A stretch of DNA of 64,000 nucleotides from Paramarasmius palmivorus. Taxonomy: Eukaryota > Basidiomycota > Agaricomycetes > Agaricales > Marasmiaceae. Below the pieces are notes generated by a model. That model saw nothing but the letters and a program-made list of their open reading frames with translations, did not search any database and was not told where the DNA came from. Where the stretch lies: positions 744,001-808,000 of the forward strand of contig JAYKXP010000004.1 of NCBI GenBank assembly GCA_037176845.1, written 5' to 3'. Made by a program: the position numbers and the translations under genes. Shown piece after piece: positions 1 through 11,863 of the stretch; position 1 is the first letter of the stretch, and the number at the start of each line of letters is the position of its first letter.

Positions 1-1497
1 ACATGTTGGGTCAAGCTGGGTAGCACGTTTAAAGTATTTGACCGCTTTTTCATGCTCCATTCTTTGTGAACACGCGGCACCTGAAATCACTGTTCATTAG
101 CCGATAAGTTCGGTGTGTGCTAGCAACTTACCGAGGATACAGCATATCTCTGGCCTGTCCTTGTCCTTTTTCGCAAACCTTTCTGCGAGTATCGACAACC
201 TTTCTCTCTTGTTGGTGCAGTATAGCATATTTGCGAGAACGTCGATGTTGTCGATTCTTTCCGGGTCGATTTTGAAGATGCGATCAAATTGGGTCTCGGC
301 TTTGCTAAATGCTATTGACAGACATGTCAATTCTATGGACAATCCAAAGGATTATGAAGATGACGATTACCGCCTAGGTCATATAAAGATTTTGCCCGCT
401 GCGTCATGAGCCACAAGCTTTCGGGAAAGTGATCTTGATCAAGTAGCTGATCGCATATTCTGAGGTCTTGAGGGTGTGCGCTGTGTAGGTCATTCATGAT
501 TTTGAGGTGTAGCATGAGAGGTGCCGGATGATTCAGAGGTATTGTTAGACGTGAGAGGACATTTGCAAGCTATTAACAAGTTAGACTCTCAACATGGTGG
601 AAAATTGAACAACCCACTTCTTCTCTCGTGTCTATGCAGTCACCCAGAAGCGTCCATGCTGACCAGTTCCACGGATAGGCTGAGACAGACTCAATCAATG
701 TCTGGATTGCATCTTCATGTCGAGAAAGTCGTCGGTAAAACAAGGCTTTGCTATCATGCACGTAAGCAAAGCAGCGGCAACAAGATTTTCAAAGAACTAA
801 CAGGAACTTGAGGTGCGGATCTCGAGAACCCTCTACGAATTCCAGCAATTCACCGATGCTTGTATTATGAGGGAGAGGTGGTTGATAGCGGGTTCCTGTT
901 CATTACGGATTCTTCTTTCCCAAGAATGCTCCAGATGTAGAAGTAAGGCGCACCATCCAATCTATGCCACTGCTCTGCAGCTTTCCGTTCACTAGTCTTT
1001 CAAGAATGAGCATGAGGAAGCAGCAGAATCACGATACGACAACGTACGAGGAACCTTGAATACACATATAGAAAGATGCCCTTTGCGCTCCTACACTCCC
1101 TTGCGTGGTACTCAGCCCTAAGATATTGTCGAGAATCCATACATCTCCTAGCCGCATCTATTTCATCAGCTTCGTCTTGCTCGAGTGCACGATCTCCTCC
1201 GAAAAACACGTCATGAATGCCTATGTCGCTTTTCTTGTGGAACATGGGTCGTTTGATACTGGGTATTGAAATCAAGAGTTCAGCTGACCTAGATTAAACG
1301 CTATCCCTCGTAAGATTCATCATATGAAAAAGAGGAGAGGCAACGCACCATTTTGACGCGACTTGAAGCCCTCGCTCTGCATTGTCTTGTATGGAAGCTC
1401 TGAGTGCAGAAATAATTGGTTCGTTGACGAGAATTATTGCGATGTCGTCATTTATCGGTACTTGCGGTGTGTCTAAAGCTCGCGTCGGTGTGGTCAT
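1..1497 (-). CDS. CDC23: Anaphase-promoting complex subunit 8 (Cdc23), partial
   Basis: TPR scaffold subunit of the APC/C ubiquitin ligase that drives the metaphase-anaphase transition in the nucleus. The C-terminal part lies beyond the left edge. Exons read 1497-1349, 1288-1048, 996 downward, then several short ones. The N-terminus has the APC8 signature (ASKW then SAELL across the first intron), followed by AKGIFLYVYSRFL, EQWHRLDGAPYFYIW, YPWNWSAWTLLGDCI, and KIDPERIDNIDVLANMLY with KKDKDRPEICCILG, then the TPR start HEKAVKYFKRATQLDP at the edge. The order matches the family. An upstream in-frame ATG exists at 1575, but the 1497 start leaves a typical N-terminus. The exon between about 760 and 960 is the least certain. 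Confidence 0.85.
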
Positions 1498-1881
1498 GAG
1501 ATGGTCGATGGTCAAGCTTGAGTTTTGAGATCTGAACGCGTGCCTCACACTTGTTGATTGCGGCACTGCAAACACCAGTCACAAGATTTTTAGCAATCTG
1601 AGAGATAAAAAACCATAGATTCCATATGCGAGATCGTACATATCGAGATGTAATAAAAAGAGTGACCGGAACAACCACAAGCTATGGACAGTACGAACGA
1701 ACAAAACGAAAAGGGAGAAGACGGTAAAAAAGAGAGTAAGTAGTGTCTGAGTCGAAACAACAGCTTTTGTACTGTACATACAGAAAGCAGTCCCTGCCAC
1801 AAAAAATAAGGATAGTTAAACGGCTGTATAGCTAAGGTCGGCGAGGTAATGTGCATGTAAGTACGAAAAATCAAACCAGGA
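1498..1881. other. Intergenic, CDC23 5' / BYR4 3' region
   Basis: 384 bp between the CDC23 start codon and the BYR4 stop codon, both genes on the minus strand. It should hold the BYR4 3' UTR and the CDC23 promoter. Open frames here are short and have no recognisable content. Confidence 0.5.
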
Positions 1882-4530
1882 CTAGTACTTGCGTGTTGCA
1901 AGCGCCCTGATTTCATAGAGATCTGTCCGCGCAGGGTCGCTGTGAGGACCCTGCCTAGCAAGAATGTCTTTCCAGCTCGACATTTCTGTATGATGTCTTT
2001 GTTCAGCGGCTCTGCAGCCGTCGACAAAGTTGGCATCAATATCGTAGTGGATGGATGCTCGGGATCCACGGTCGTCGTCAGATATTGAAGGCGAGCGTGT
2101 GCGTGAACTTCGTGCAGGACTAGGTGGATCGACGAGTGTTGACATTGATGTTGAGGTGCGGCTGCTTTCTGAAGGCGTGAGTGATTTGAGACTTCCCCGG
2201 ATGGTATCACCCTTGGAGTCCCATGGGTCGCCCTCTTCTTCGTCATCGGCCATATTGGCAAAGACGTCGGGCTCGTCTTCTTCAGGCGGTAATGTCGATA
2301 TCCAACACATTCGTTGGGGATCGAAGATCATGTTTCCCACTATCCGCGCGCCTGAAGTGAAAGAGCCAACAGGTGAACCAATCGACGACCCTGTTAAATG
2401 TGTGATCAATGCTGGCCGAGTGGAAGTGACAACAGCATCAAAATCACGAAGGGCTTGTTCATTGCCCTCCCAACGTAGTGTTTGTGGATTCCACTTCATA
2501 TCACCCACAACTAAGTGACACGTGTCAGCACCTTCGACGGATGTACGCAGGGGACTCAGCGTACCTTTGGGAGCACCAGTGCCACCTAAATTACGAATAA
2601 GCGTAGGCTTCTTGCGGGTTGGCTGAGAGGAAGAAGATGCGGTCTTCTTTTTCTTTGGTGAACGCTCGAAGGAGCTCTTTAAAGAAGATAGGTCTATCCG
2701 CGAAGACTTTCTTATCGAGTTGGTAGATGAACCCAGGACATCTACGGAGAATATATACCATTTAGAACGTCTTGTTTTACCATGCCACAAGGAATACTGA
2801 CCTGAATTGCTACCAGAAGGCTCTCGTCTTTTCCTTCTTATTGTGCCCCTGTCCGACGTTGTTTTCGATGAATAGGTTCCGCCTGGTATCCGGTTGCCAT
2901 ATCCCTTTGGCTGCACACGGAATCGACTTTCCTTATCCCGATCAGTAGGCAGATCTTCTATGCCATCCAGCTCCGTCCCGTCACCATACTGCCGCGCTCG
3001 CCTTGGTTTGCGTAGCACCCGAGGCGCTGAAGGCGATGTTACGATATTAGAGCGAGATGCTTTATTTGATAGACTAGATGGTGGACGGGGTAGTGGTGAA
3101 GAGGTATTGCGGAATGTGGGTGAAGGGACGGCAGGTGACGCTGGGGCTCCCCATACTGACGAGAGAGAAGGTCTTGTCTTCACAGACAAGGTAGTCGGCA
3201 TTGTTAATCGGAGTGCGGCGGGGTTTGAAGAAGGGGTAGATGGTCTGGTAGGCGGGACTTTGTAACGGTGGGTCTTTGCTCTTGATGCAACTGTTGTCTC
3301 TTCATAGCGAGCTTTTGTCGCTGCGGAACCTGACCCAGAGCCTGATGCTTGGGACGAGCTTGTATCCATGAGGGACGAGAGAGATGCTTTTCGAGTGAGC
3401 TTGCGGGTAGGAGGTGGCGTGGGTGGTTTTAGCCCAGAATGGGACTTTTGACCACGAAGACTGCCCGGTTTGGGAGCAAGGAAAGAGGATGACGACGCCT
3501 GGGAAAGAGGTTGGAATGTTTGTGAACGAGTGGGGGGTTGGAGTGGAGGAGATGGTGATAACCTAAGCTTCTGGAATTGACGAGTGGACGACGGTGGGGG
3601 GTTAACGGGGGATTTAGCTCTATCCGACTTTAGCCGTGATGGAGGCCTCAAGGATGTAGGACGTTGTGTGGGTAGACTGCGACTGCGCTGATTGCCTGCA
3701 TGTTGTGCCTTTTGCTGCTGCTGAGCACTATGAAGAAGACGGCTGGGACTTAGATCAACATCATCATCAATGACGAGACCCATCTCAAAGTCATCTTCGG
3801 GGTCTGGACTTGCGACTTTGACATTTTCATGAGATATGACCATCGTCTTCTTCAACTCGAGGATCTTGTTGAGCCGGCGGCCACCGTGGCCGGATTCAAA
3901 GATCTCGGATGGAATGACTACGCCTTCCATGAGGTCGTCGTCGTCGTCGTCTTCAGACTCTTCCGTATCTGGAAGAGAAGCTGAAGAGGTAGAGTTGGAA
4001 GAAGGTGAGGCGTCGGCAAAGCCAAGGGTGGAATAGGCGTCGGAGGATTGTGATGATGAAGTCTGATCTTTGTCGCCCCATTCAAGAGAATTCTTTGAAG
4101 AACGATGATTGAGAGACAAAGGTGCAAGTGAGAGTCGAGTAAGATCGGATGGAAGGGCAAGACCGTCTTCAAAGTCTTCATCAATGGGGTCCTGTAGATC
4201 GACCTTGGGCTTGGACTTTGGTACAATTGTTGCTGTCGCTTTGATTGTTGATACGCCTTCGTCTTCCTCATCTTCCTCCGGAACTTGTAGTTTGTGAGGT
4301 GGTCGAATGGTAATCATTTGGGAAACGAGGTCTGACGAGACGACTCTCGAAGAGGACATTGGGATGGCTTTGGCCCCGCCAGTCTTTCCCAAGTCCATTT
4401 CAAGGTCCCAGTCTTCTTCATCATCCTTGTCCGACATGGAATGCAGTGGCTGTCCCTCTGGAATGTCAAAATCTGCATCTGGCCATTCTTCACGGTTCGA
4501 GTCGGTCGTCGGAGCAGGTATTGTGGTCAT
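1882..4530 (-). CDS. BYR4: Byr4/Bfa1-like septation-network GAP subunit
   Basis: Likely the scaffold half of the two-part GAP (Byr4-Cdc16) that keeps the Spg1/Tem1 GTPase of the septation initiation network off at the spindle pole body. One long frame of 882 codons contains an in-frame 60-nt intron (2742-2801, GTCAGT...CCGTAG), leaving about 862 residues. The N-terminus has an acidic EEWPDADFDIP motif resembling the Byr4/Bfa1 amino end. The middle is a long Ser/Pro/Arg-rich disordered stretch. The C-terminal region carries the two related signatures of the family, MKWNPQTLRWEGNE and GNMIFDPQRMCWI. A helical tail follows (AAEQRHHTEMSSWKDIL). Assignment rests on these motifs, since the rest is low-complexity. 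Confidence 0.75.
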   Translation of the reverse strand: MTTIPAPTTDSNREEWPDADFDIPEGQPLHSMSDKDDEEDWDLEMDLGKTGGAKAIPMSSSRVVSSDLVSQMITIRPPHKLQVPEEDEEDEGVSTIKATATIVPKSKPKVDLQDPIDEDFEDGLALPSDLTRLSLAPLSLNHRSSKNSLEWGDKDQTSSSQSSDAYSTLGFADASPSSNSTSSASLPDTEESEDDDDDDLMEGVVIPSEIFESGHGGRRLNKILELKKTMVISHENVKVASPDPEDDFEMGLVIDDDVDLSPSRLLHSAQQQQKAQHAGNQRSRSLPTQRPTSLRPPSRLKSDRAKSPVNPPPSSTRQFQKLRLSPSPPLQPPTRSQTFQPLSQASSSSFLAPKPGSLRGQKSHSGLKPPTPPPTRKLTRKASLSSLMDTSSSQASGSGSGSAATKARYEETTVASRAKTHRYKVPPTRPSTPSSNPAALRLTMPTTLSVKTRPSLSSVWGAPASPAVPSPTFRNTSSPLPRPPSSLSNKASRSNIVTSPSAPRVLRKPRRARQYGDGTELDGIEDLPTDRDKESRFRVQPKGYGNRIPGGTYSSKTTSDRGTIRRKRREPSGSNSGQYSLWHGKTRRSKWYIFSVDVLGSSTNSIRKSSRIDLSSLKSSFERSPKKKKTASSSSQPTRKKPTLIRNLGGTGAPKGTLSPLRTSVEGADTCHLVVGDMKWNPQTLRWEGNEQALRDFDAVVTSTRPALITHLTGSSIGSPVGSFTSGARIVGNMIFDPQRMCWISTLPPEEDEPDVFANMADDEEEGDPWDSKGDTIRGSLKSLTPSESSRTSTSMSTLVDPPSPARSSRTRSPSISDDDRGSRASIHYDIDANFVDGCRAAEQRHHTEMSSWKDILARQGPHSDPARTDLYEIRALATRKY

Positions 4531-4877
4531 CGTCGAGGAATGTGTCGATTATGAGGTGGAAAATAGGGTAGAACGGAGATGAGGGGATAGGGAAAAAATT
4601 AGGGAACGAGCAGGGAGAATTCAGGAAGAAAAAGGAAGGGAAATTCGAAGTAAATGACCACCAAAACTTGAGGAATTATTTGGCGGTCAGTCCAGCAAAA
4701 AATTGGGAGTGCCGGAGTCGACGAGCAGCACGAGGCATTCAACGATTGTGTCTGTCACTCTTTGTCACCCTGTCACACCCGCCTCCGCATCGCATCACAA
4801 ACACCGCAATACAAAGCTTGTTACAAAACAATTTTTGTTTGTCCCGTGGCGTACAATTTACAAAAAAGGCCTAGAGC
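4531..4877. other. Intergenic, BYR4 promoter / NRDE2 3' region
   Basis: 347 bp between the BYR4 start and the NRDE2 stop (same strand). AT-rich tracts near 4840-4865; no recognisable feature. Confidence 0.4.
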
Positions 4878-7800
4878 TCAATAGGGCTTGAGCCTTTTGA
4901 GCTCTCGAGCATTATACTCAATCTCGTCCTCGCCGTCGTAATCAACTTCATTGTTCCTCCTTTCTTCCTCTTCACCCTTCCAATCGGCAACAACTTCGTC
5001 CAATCCCCGTCGCATACGTATCCCCCGCTCCGCCATCACATCAGCCAAAGCGTCGAGTTCTCTCGCGCTAAACACGCCTCGGAGCGGAACGAATGCCAGC
5101 ACATACAATTCTTGATATCACATCAATAAAGGCCTCGGCAAATCAAGTGCGAATGTCATTACCTTTATAATACGGACATTCACCGATGGCTCTGTAAAGC
5201 AGCTTCTTGGCTTGCTCCAGTCGATTCGTCCGTATCTCTAATTCCAAGTACATCCTCCACAACACTGGACTTCCTCTGGTTCTGTAATATTATCAGAACA
5301 GTTTGTACAGTATAGTAATATTTCATCGTACCTGCCATGATCCAGTGCGACTGCCAGACCACTCCGAATTCGTTCCACCTCACTTTCCCATCGGCCTTCT
5401 TCCCATCTCGCAATCCACACCTCCTGAACCTTTCTCGCAACATCCTTCTCCGCATTCCCACCGCTGCTTCCCAAAAGCCCGCGCACTCGTCCCCATATGC
5501 CCTGGCCTTTCTCACACTCCAGAAACAGGGAAAGAATAATAGAATTGCTGGGATAACTGTCGAGGGCCTTCTCAACTGCCTCCCTCAAGATTGCCGGTGG
5601 CACAGGGTTCTTGAGGACCACTGTGTGCGTATAGAGAAAGAGCAGAACCGAGATAGTCATGCTTTCATGTCCCACATGTCCAATTCTCATGGAATCCAGC
5701 CGTTCTTGAAACATCTGCTGACAAGTGGCGAGATTATTGGACGTAAGCAGATCGAGCAAAGTCCCGAGTTTCGTCCAATCCTCTGCTTCTCGCCAAGTCT
5801 CACTGCGCTCTGCTTCCTCGCTCAGGGCACGCTTCGACCGTAAGAAGGCTACGCCACCATGACCTTCCACACCAGCACTTTTCATAATAACAGCCAGGGC
5901 CTGTTCCGACTGACCTGCTATCCATTCCATTTCTGCCCAATCCCACCATAGCTGACTCTCTCCTGATCGACGCGCGGGAGAAGACGATGCAATAAGAACA
6001 GTTTGGTATACTTTGCGGGCCTCGTTTAACCGACCGCGCATCCGCTCTAGTTGAGCGTGGGCAGCCCAATGCGCAAGAGAGTCACGAGCCGCTTCCAGGA
6101 ATGTCTTTGATAGTTTCAAGGCGCTGGATAAGCGGAAAACTCAGTACCTTTGAGGAGAGCCAAAAATAGGCTACGCACGACTTGACATTGATAGCAGCCT
6201 CGAAAGCGAGCGCAAGCGTATCCCATTCCACATCTCCTGCTCCAAGTCGGAGCTGACTGAAAATTCTCCTGATGTAATCCACGTCAAGTCCAGCTAAATC
6301 GGCCTGATCCCACATGCCACGCTGGCCGAAAATCGAGGCCAGGGCACCAACAGATCCCAATGTCCAGTGTTTCACAGGACCAAAGCTATTGGCATACTCC
6401 TTCTGTCTTCCGACAAGAACCCCAGAATGTGATTCTGTCGATAACCTTTTGTGTTGGTCGGATGGGAAGATTGTGTTCAGATAACCGGGTGAAGTAAGGC
6501 CATTCAAACACCATCTATCATCCCAGCAATCCTCGCCAATTGCCATGAACTCTGACAGACCAGGAACATGAAGACCTAGTACTGATAGCCAAACCATACG
6601 GAATGCGTCTTTAGCTCGCTGGTTTTCAAGGCTAACCAGTACAGGCCTGATATCCGAGAAAAGTATGGTTGCATATGGATCATCGGAGTCGTCCGTAGAT
6701 CGCAGTGACCACCGACGAACTCGATCAGTGAGACTCTCGCTGATTCCCCACTGCCGGTATGGATCCAGATCAGCTTGGTCAACAACGCCCGAAGGCACTG
6801 GGTTGGCTACATGGGTTTCCGAACGCTGAGAGTGCCAAATGGACCATCCCTTGGAGCCTACTTCGCCGATACGGGGTACTTCAGATTCCCAGAATTCCTC
6901 CAATGCGTCGAGAATAGTGACAAACGGCAGTCCGTGCAGAGCCTGGGGTATCCCAAATAAGCTGTATCATTCATCAGTAAGCACCCCAGTTTTCCGAAAC
7001 AGGAACGCACAGTTCAGCTTGAGCTTGGAAAAGGGCGGTCGCTCGCTCCGGGAAACCTGCATCATGTTCAGTATGTCACTGATAACGACAATTCAATGCA
7101 CTCACCTGCCTGCTGGCAGGCCACTGCAACTCGCCACAAGACCCTAATCTTGCCCAACTCATGATCTAAAGAACTGTCCAAGGCGGCTAATACTCGGGCA
7201 GCAGCATCGAAAATGCCCGATACACCGTCAGACGCTCTGCCGATTTTCCATTCGAGCCATTCTATCCAAACATCCACGTCGCCCAGCTTCAAGGCCTTTT
7301 CCCACTCCTCATTGATACGGGGTTCAGACCATATCTCCGAACCAAATGTCATATACATCAGCCGGAGGCGTTTTGAGAATTTGTTGCGTGAGTGAGCCGA
7401 CAAGGCGCGATCTAGGATTGAAATAGCAACCTCTGCTCGAGCCTTCCTAGAGTTTCTAGAAGCCAGGTCTATCGTGGATAGAGTTCGAGTCACAAGCTTT
7501 AGCCAACTGGAGACTGATGCAGGGTCATTTAATAGATCTTGTTCGAGGGCTCTCAACGTTTCCTGATGGGAAGAAAGGGTGATCCTCTGTGTTTCATCGT
7601 CTGCGCTACCGGGGCCAGACAAATCAGAATTTGAGTCGGCTTCTGAGTCTGAGTCTGAGTCGCGTTCCCCCTTCGTGATGGAACGGTAGTCGACCGCTTT
7701 GTTATTCGATGGCAGGGGAAGGAAACCGTCAATTTCTTCGTATTTGTCACCACCACCAGAACGCTGTACAGGGGTTGGGGTAGCGGCGAGCAGATGTCGA

Positions 7801-8347
7801 GTTTTTGGGTCTGTGAGGGTCGGTATCTATTGCCTTGGACGTTATTTCAGACGTTGGCATGGTGCAAAACAAATCAGCTCACTTGATGTCGATCCTTGCC
7901 TACTATAATTCCTTGGTCATTCCTGGCAAATGCTGTCCACTCAGACGATAGTCCAAGTATCTTTCTGCCGCCTTGACAATCATTAGACGTTACTTGGAAG
8001 AATCAAGACGACGCACGGTTGACTGTGTTGTACCTCGGGATATCACCCTTGTGAATCCCGCCATACTGAATGTTCAACGGGTCTCCCTTCCAATCTGAGT
8101 AGAAAAGGCGCGAATTACTATCGCTGCTCCTGTAGGTAATGTTGTCGTCCTCGGAGAAATGTTCATCGCGCCTTCGTTTCTTGCGGGAGTCTTTGTCACG
8201 GTGCTTGGTCTTGTCCTTTTTCTTGCTCTTATCCTTCTTTTGAGAAGAAAGTTCGCGAGTGGCTGTATCTTTGATTACACTGGGACCCGCATCGAGATCC
8301 GGAAATGAATCAAATGAAGGGGGGAAGGATGAGAAAGAGGGTACCAT
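4878..8347 (-). CDS. NRDE2: NRDE2-family HAT-repeat protein
   Basis: Nuclear protein of the NRDE-2 family, linked in other eukaryotes to nuclear RNAi and to control of the MTR4 helicase and exosome. The N-terminus reads VPSFSSFPPSFDSFPDLD, then a Lys/Arg-rich block (KKDKTKHRDKDSRKKRRRDE), then the family motif FYSDWKGDPLNIQYGGI...DIPRY. The body is HAT/TPR-like helical repeats starting at ETLRALEQDLLNDP and including LWRMYLELEIRTNRLEQAKK near the end. The gene has at least eight exons and ends ARELKRLKPY. I chose the ATG at 8347 because family members begin close to the VPSFSSFP motif. An in-frame ATG at 8446 would add 33 residues and leave only 43 bp to the NIP7 start. Confidence 0.88.
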
Positions 8348-8489
8348 GTAACTGTTGGCAGCAAACCAGCGGATCGACAATTGGCCCCCCAAATCTAATT
8401 GGTCGTCCCTGGGAAAGTTAAAAGAATCTTGGACCGCGGCTTCCATTTAGTTTGCAGGTCCCCCTTCTTTCGTTCTGACTATCACCCTC

Positions 8490-9308
8490 ATGCGTCCACT
8501 CACTGAAGACGAATCCAAGGCTCTTTTTGCAAAACTTGCCAATTACATTGTACGCTCCTTGGCCCTACTTTTCAGCGCTTCACTCATCTTTTTTTTTTCG
8601 CAGGGTAAAAACCTCATTCATCTAATTGACCGGCCAGACGAACCATATTGCTTCAGACTACACAAGGATCGTGTTTTCTATGTCCCCGAATCATCGATGC
8701 GCCTAGCTGCCTCTGTTGCTCGTTCAAATCTCGTCAGTATGGGCACCTGCTTCGGAAAATTCAGCAAAAGTGGCAAATTCAAGCTACACATAACGGCGTT
8801 GGACCAGGTTGCACAGTATGCCAAGTATAAAGTGCGTGTCCTGTGTTTTTTTTGGCGGGGATCTGTCGAGATAACACTTCCTTTGCAGGTATGGATTAAG
8901 CCAAATGGCGAAATGCCTTTCCTTTACGGAAACCACGTTCTAAAAGCACATCTGGGACGAATTACGGAGGACACTCCAGAACACCAGGGAGTGGTTGTTT
9001 ACAGTATGAATGATGTTCCCCTGGTGAGTCGACCAAGCACTTTTGCCGACATGCTGTTCACCGGTTGTAATGCAGGGATTCGGTGTAACAGCACGTTCAA
9101 CAGCGGACACACGAAAATTGGACCCGACATCGATTTTAGTTTTCCATCAAGCGTACGTCCAAGCTCTTCTCTGCCTTCTTCCCGCTTCCCGTTCACTCAA
9201 CTGTCACCCTAGTGATGTGGGTGAATACCTACGAGATGAGGTGAGGAATATTTGTTCCTATCACCGGCTGTCAAGTTAATAGGTTCTTTACAGGAAACCT
9301 TGATTTGA
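8490..9308 (+). CDS. NIP7: 60S ribosome biogenesis factor Nip7
   Basis: Small nucleolar PUA-domain protein needed for 60S subunit maturation and 27S pre-rRNA processing. Six exons: 8490-8549, 8604-8831, 8889-9023, 9076-9152, 9213-9240 and 9294-9308. The spliced protein is 180 residues, the usual family length, and almost every segment is the conserved Nip7 text: [96 protein letters not shown] and [14 protein letters not shown]. The last exon has only five codons including the stop. It is divergent to NRDE2. Confidence 0.97.
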
Positions 9309-10409
9309 TACACATGTTGCTGTTGTCTGCTGTTGCTATCCCTGGCCGCATTGCTTTCATTTCACCACGCTGTATTCTACATCTCTCGCCCAGTTCGAAG
9401 TGCTCAAACTGGGTAGCTATTTTCGTTCCCATCATGCTGTACCAGGGGTATTGCGTTGTAGGTTTTTCGTGCTCGCCGCGGACGCTTTGTGTCCCTCTTC
9501 TTTTCGGTTTTTCGAGCGGGCGTTTCTAGTTGGACTTGTTTCCTCGGGTTTTACTCTTACATAGCTACTAGCGAATCTCACAAAAGATGTTCATTACAAA
9601 CAGACTATGTACATTTCACTACACACGAGCTACACATGACATGCATCTCCATTCACAAGGTTTTGAAAGTCCCTCAGGCTTCGAGCGCACACAACCTTGT
9701 TCTGACGGTGGAACGATCGCCGGTGGTTCTCCCAAGGGCGGTAGCATTTTATGCAATCATAGCCCTGTATTCTTGAACGTGATATTAGTTATCTACAGCG
9801 GCGTACTGCGGAAAGGAGCAGAATACTGGGAGGGTTAGGCGGTGTTAGACTTGACATATGGACCCATCGGGTCGGCTAGGGCAAGCTTGAGCTTCCCTTC
9901 TTGAACGGTCAACTCGAGGTCAACTACAGCTTCCCAGAGCCGTCAGGCCAAGAGAACCCGTGACAATCAACTGTTCACGCCACCGCAAGCCCAGCGCCGT
10001 AAACTGGATAGCAAGAAGTCATTATAAATGTCCAAGAAAGACCGGCGTCGAGTATGTAGCGTTAGCATGAGAAACCCGAGTTCAAAGATGATTTGCAACC
10101 AAAGGAATCTACCGAAGTTCCCATCTGAACCCTCCTTGAACCGCGGACGAGGCCTAGTCACTGCCTAGCCGTACTTATTCCCTAGAGGTCAATACGCACT
10201 GGCCCCGACCAAGGTCCATGATCAGCGCACCCAAAGTGACCAACGAGAAATGACTGGTCGATTCAGAGTGCACATCGCAAATCTGAGATCTTGTCACTTT
10301 ATCAGACATAAGAATAGACTGTATAGCTTCCTGGAAGCTGTAAACTTGTAATCGCTGTTCGGATTCCTTGGATAAAAGTACACGAGTGAATCTGTATACA
10401 TTGAGTTCT
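9309..10409. other. Convergent intergenic region, no clear gene
   Basis: 1.1 kb between the converging 3' ends of NIP7 and the nitrilase. Plus-strand frames around 9489-9838 look like 3' UTR noise. On the minus strand, about 9838-9935 reads as a coding-like tail (LWEAVVDLELTVQEGKLK, then LALADPMGPYVKSNTA and a stop), but I could not join it to convincing upstream exons. Confidence 0.35.
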
Positions 10410-11863
10410 TTAAGCATCAGTACTAGCGCGGAAAGTGGCACTGTTAACAGCATTTGGAATCTCATTCTGCTTCGCTGTTTGAAGGCTTTCTTCCTCGGCA
10501 GTACCATACTCCACTGGAGACCAATTTTTGCCATGCACCACAGTGCGGAAGAGGTCGAACCGGGAGCTACGGTGATAATGAGTCAGGGGGTAGAATGCAA
10601 CAGAATATAGACATACTAGTTCCCCATAGTGTCGGCGACAAGTTTTACCTCATTGATCTTGTCTAGACTGATTGTAGCATAGACAATGGCTTCTTCACCA
10701 GGGTCCACAGGAGGCGTAAGTGCACCACCATCAGGACCATAAACCTACCAACGATTGGTAAGCGTGAATAGACACACAGAAGGTAACGTACCACAGAGAA
10801 ACCACCTCCAGGGAACTTGAACCATGGGAAACCGGTCATCTTCATTTTCTCTGCACCGGCCTCACTAACGACCTGGCAGCAGGCCAAGCCGAAGCAGCCT
10901 CCCTCCATTGCAACCGATTGAGTCATACGACTAGATGCCTCTCCGCTGACGATGTATGGTGAGCCGCCCTGTCCGACTGGGAATGCTGGCCACCACCCGC
11001 CGACAAATATCTGGGGCAGCTGAGAATAGAAGTGTGTCTTCAGCCATGGCTATAGATTAGACTATCAGCGACCATTTGGTACAAAGATAAGTGATAGGGT
11101 GAGACCTGGATGTGTTCCCAGCAGTTCAGGGACCCGAGTCTCCCATAGGGTGTTTGAACGACATTATACGCGGATTGCGCTGAAAAATGATAATGTGTGA
11201 ATATTCATGAACAAAGAAATCAAGTGACTATGTACCACTGCCGTCGCCGAAGATTGTCTTTTCATAGTGTGTGGGCTGCGAAAAAGACAGCTGTCATTCC
11301 ATGCTCTAGATCAGGATTGTATCAGAAATACAAGCACCGACCTTGATCTTGCGACGATGGTTTGCAATGTTACCATCTTGAGTGATGGTTACTTGTGCGA
11401 TGTAAAGGGAGGCTCCATCGCGCTCAGCGAAGCCCAGTACCACATTGACCTCGTTTTCCTTCACGACTTCGCGGATGCGATCCATTTCTGGAGAGTGAAC
11501 GGCAAGGGAATTTGCCTGATACTCCTTAAGAACAGGCTGCGAGTCAACAAAGTTATTTGCCCATGGGGTCCACGGGTAACCTAAAGGTAATGGTCAGCGA
11601 TGTCAAGGTAGGCTGGACTCAAGGTTTGCTTTACCAGGGATGAAGACTTCTGGGAAACCAATAATTTTGGCGCCCGCACCGGCGGCTTCACGTATGATAC
11701 GAATGGTTTTCTCCACACCACCTTGAAGATCCAGCCATACACTAGGGCGGCCCACTTGATACATGAAAAGGTCAAGTCAAGAAAGCGCTCACGGTTCAGC
11801 TTGTATAGCAGCAACTTTGAACTTGCGAGTGTCCCCGTCAGAAGGATTGAGTGTGATTGGCAT
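10410..11863 (-). CDS. Nitrilase / cyanide-hydratase family enzyme
   Basis: Carbon-nitrogen hydrolase of the fungal nitrilase branch, converting nitriles to acids or amides, probably cytosolic. About 359 residues after splicing of seven or eight exons (first 11863-11793, 11741-11635, 11580 downward). The Glu-Lys-Cys catalytic triad is visible: Glu in [14 protein letters not shown] (about residue 55), Lys in NHRRKIKPTHYEK, and Cys in [12 protein letters not shown]. Other family landmarks are [27 protein letters not shown] and VYGPDGG. The reading ends with [19 protein letters not shown] and a short tail. The exact substrate (nitrile or cyanide) cannot be decided from sequence alone. Confidence 0.9.

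Noticed and set aside
1590..2261. Open minus-strand frame of 223 codons
   Set aside because: Overlaps the C-terminal part of BYR4 in another frame; the BYR4 frame has the family motifs.
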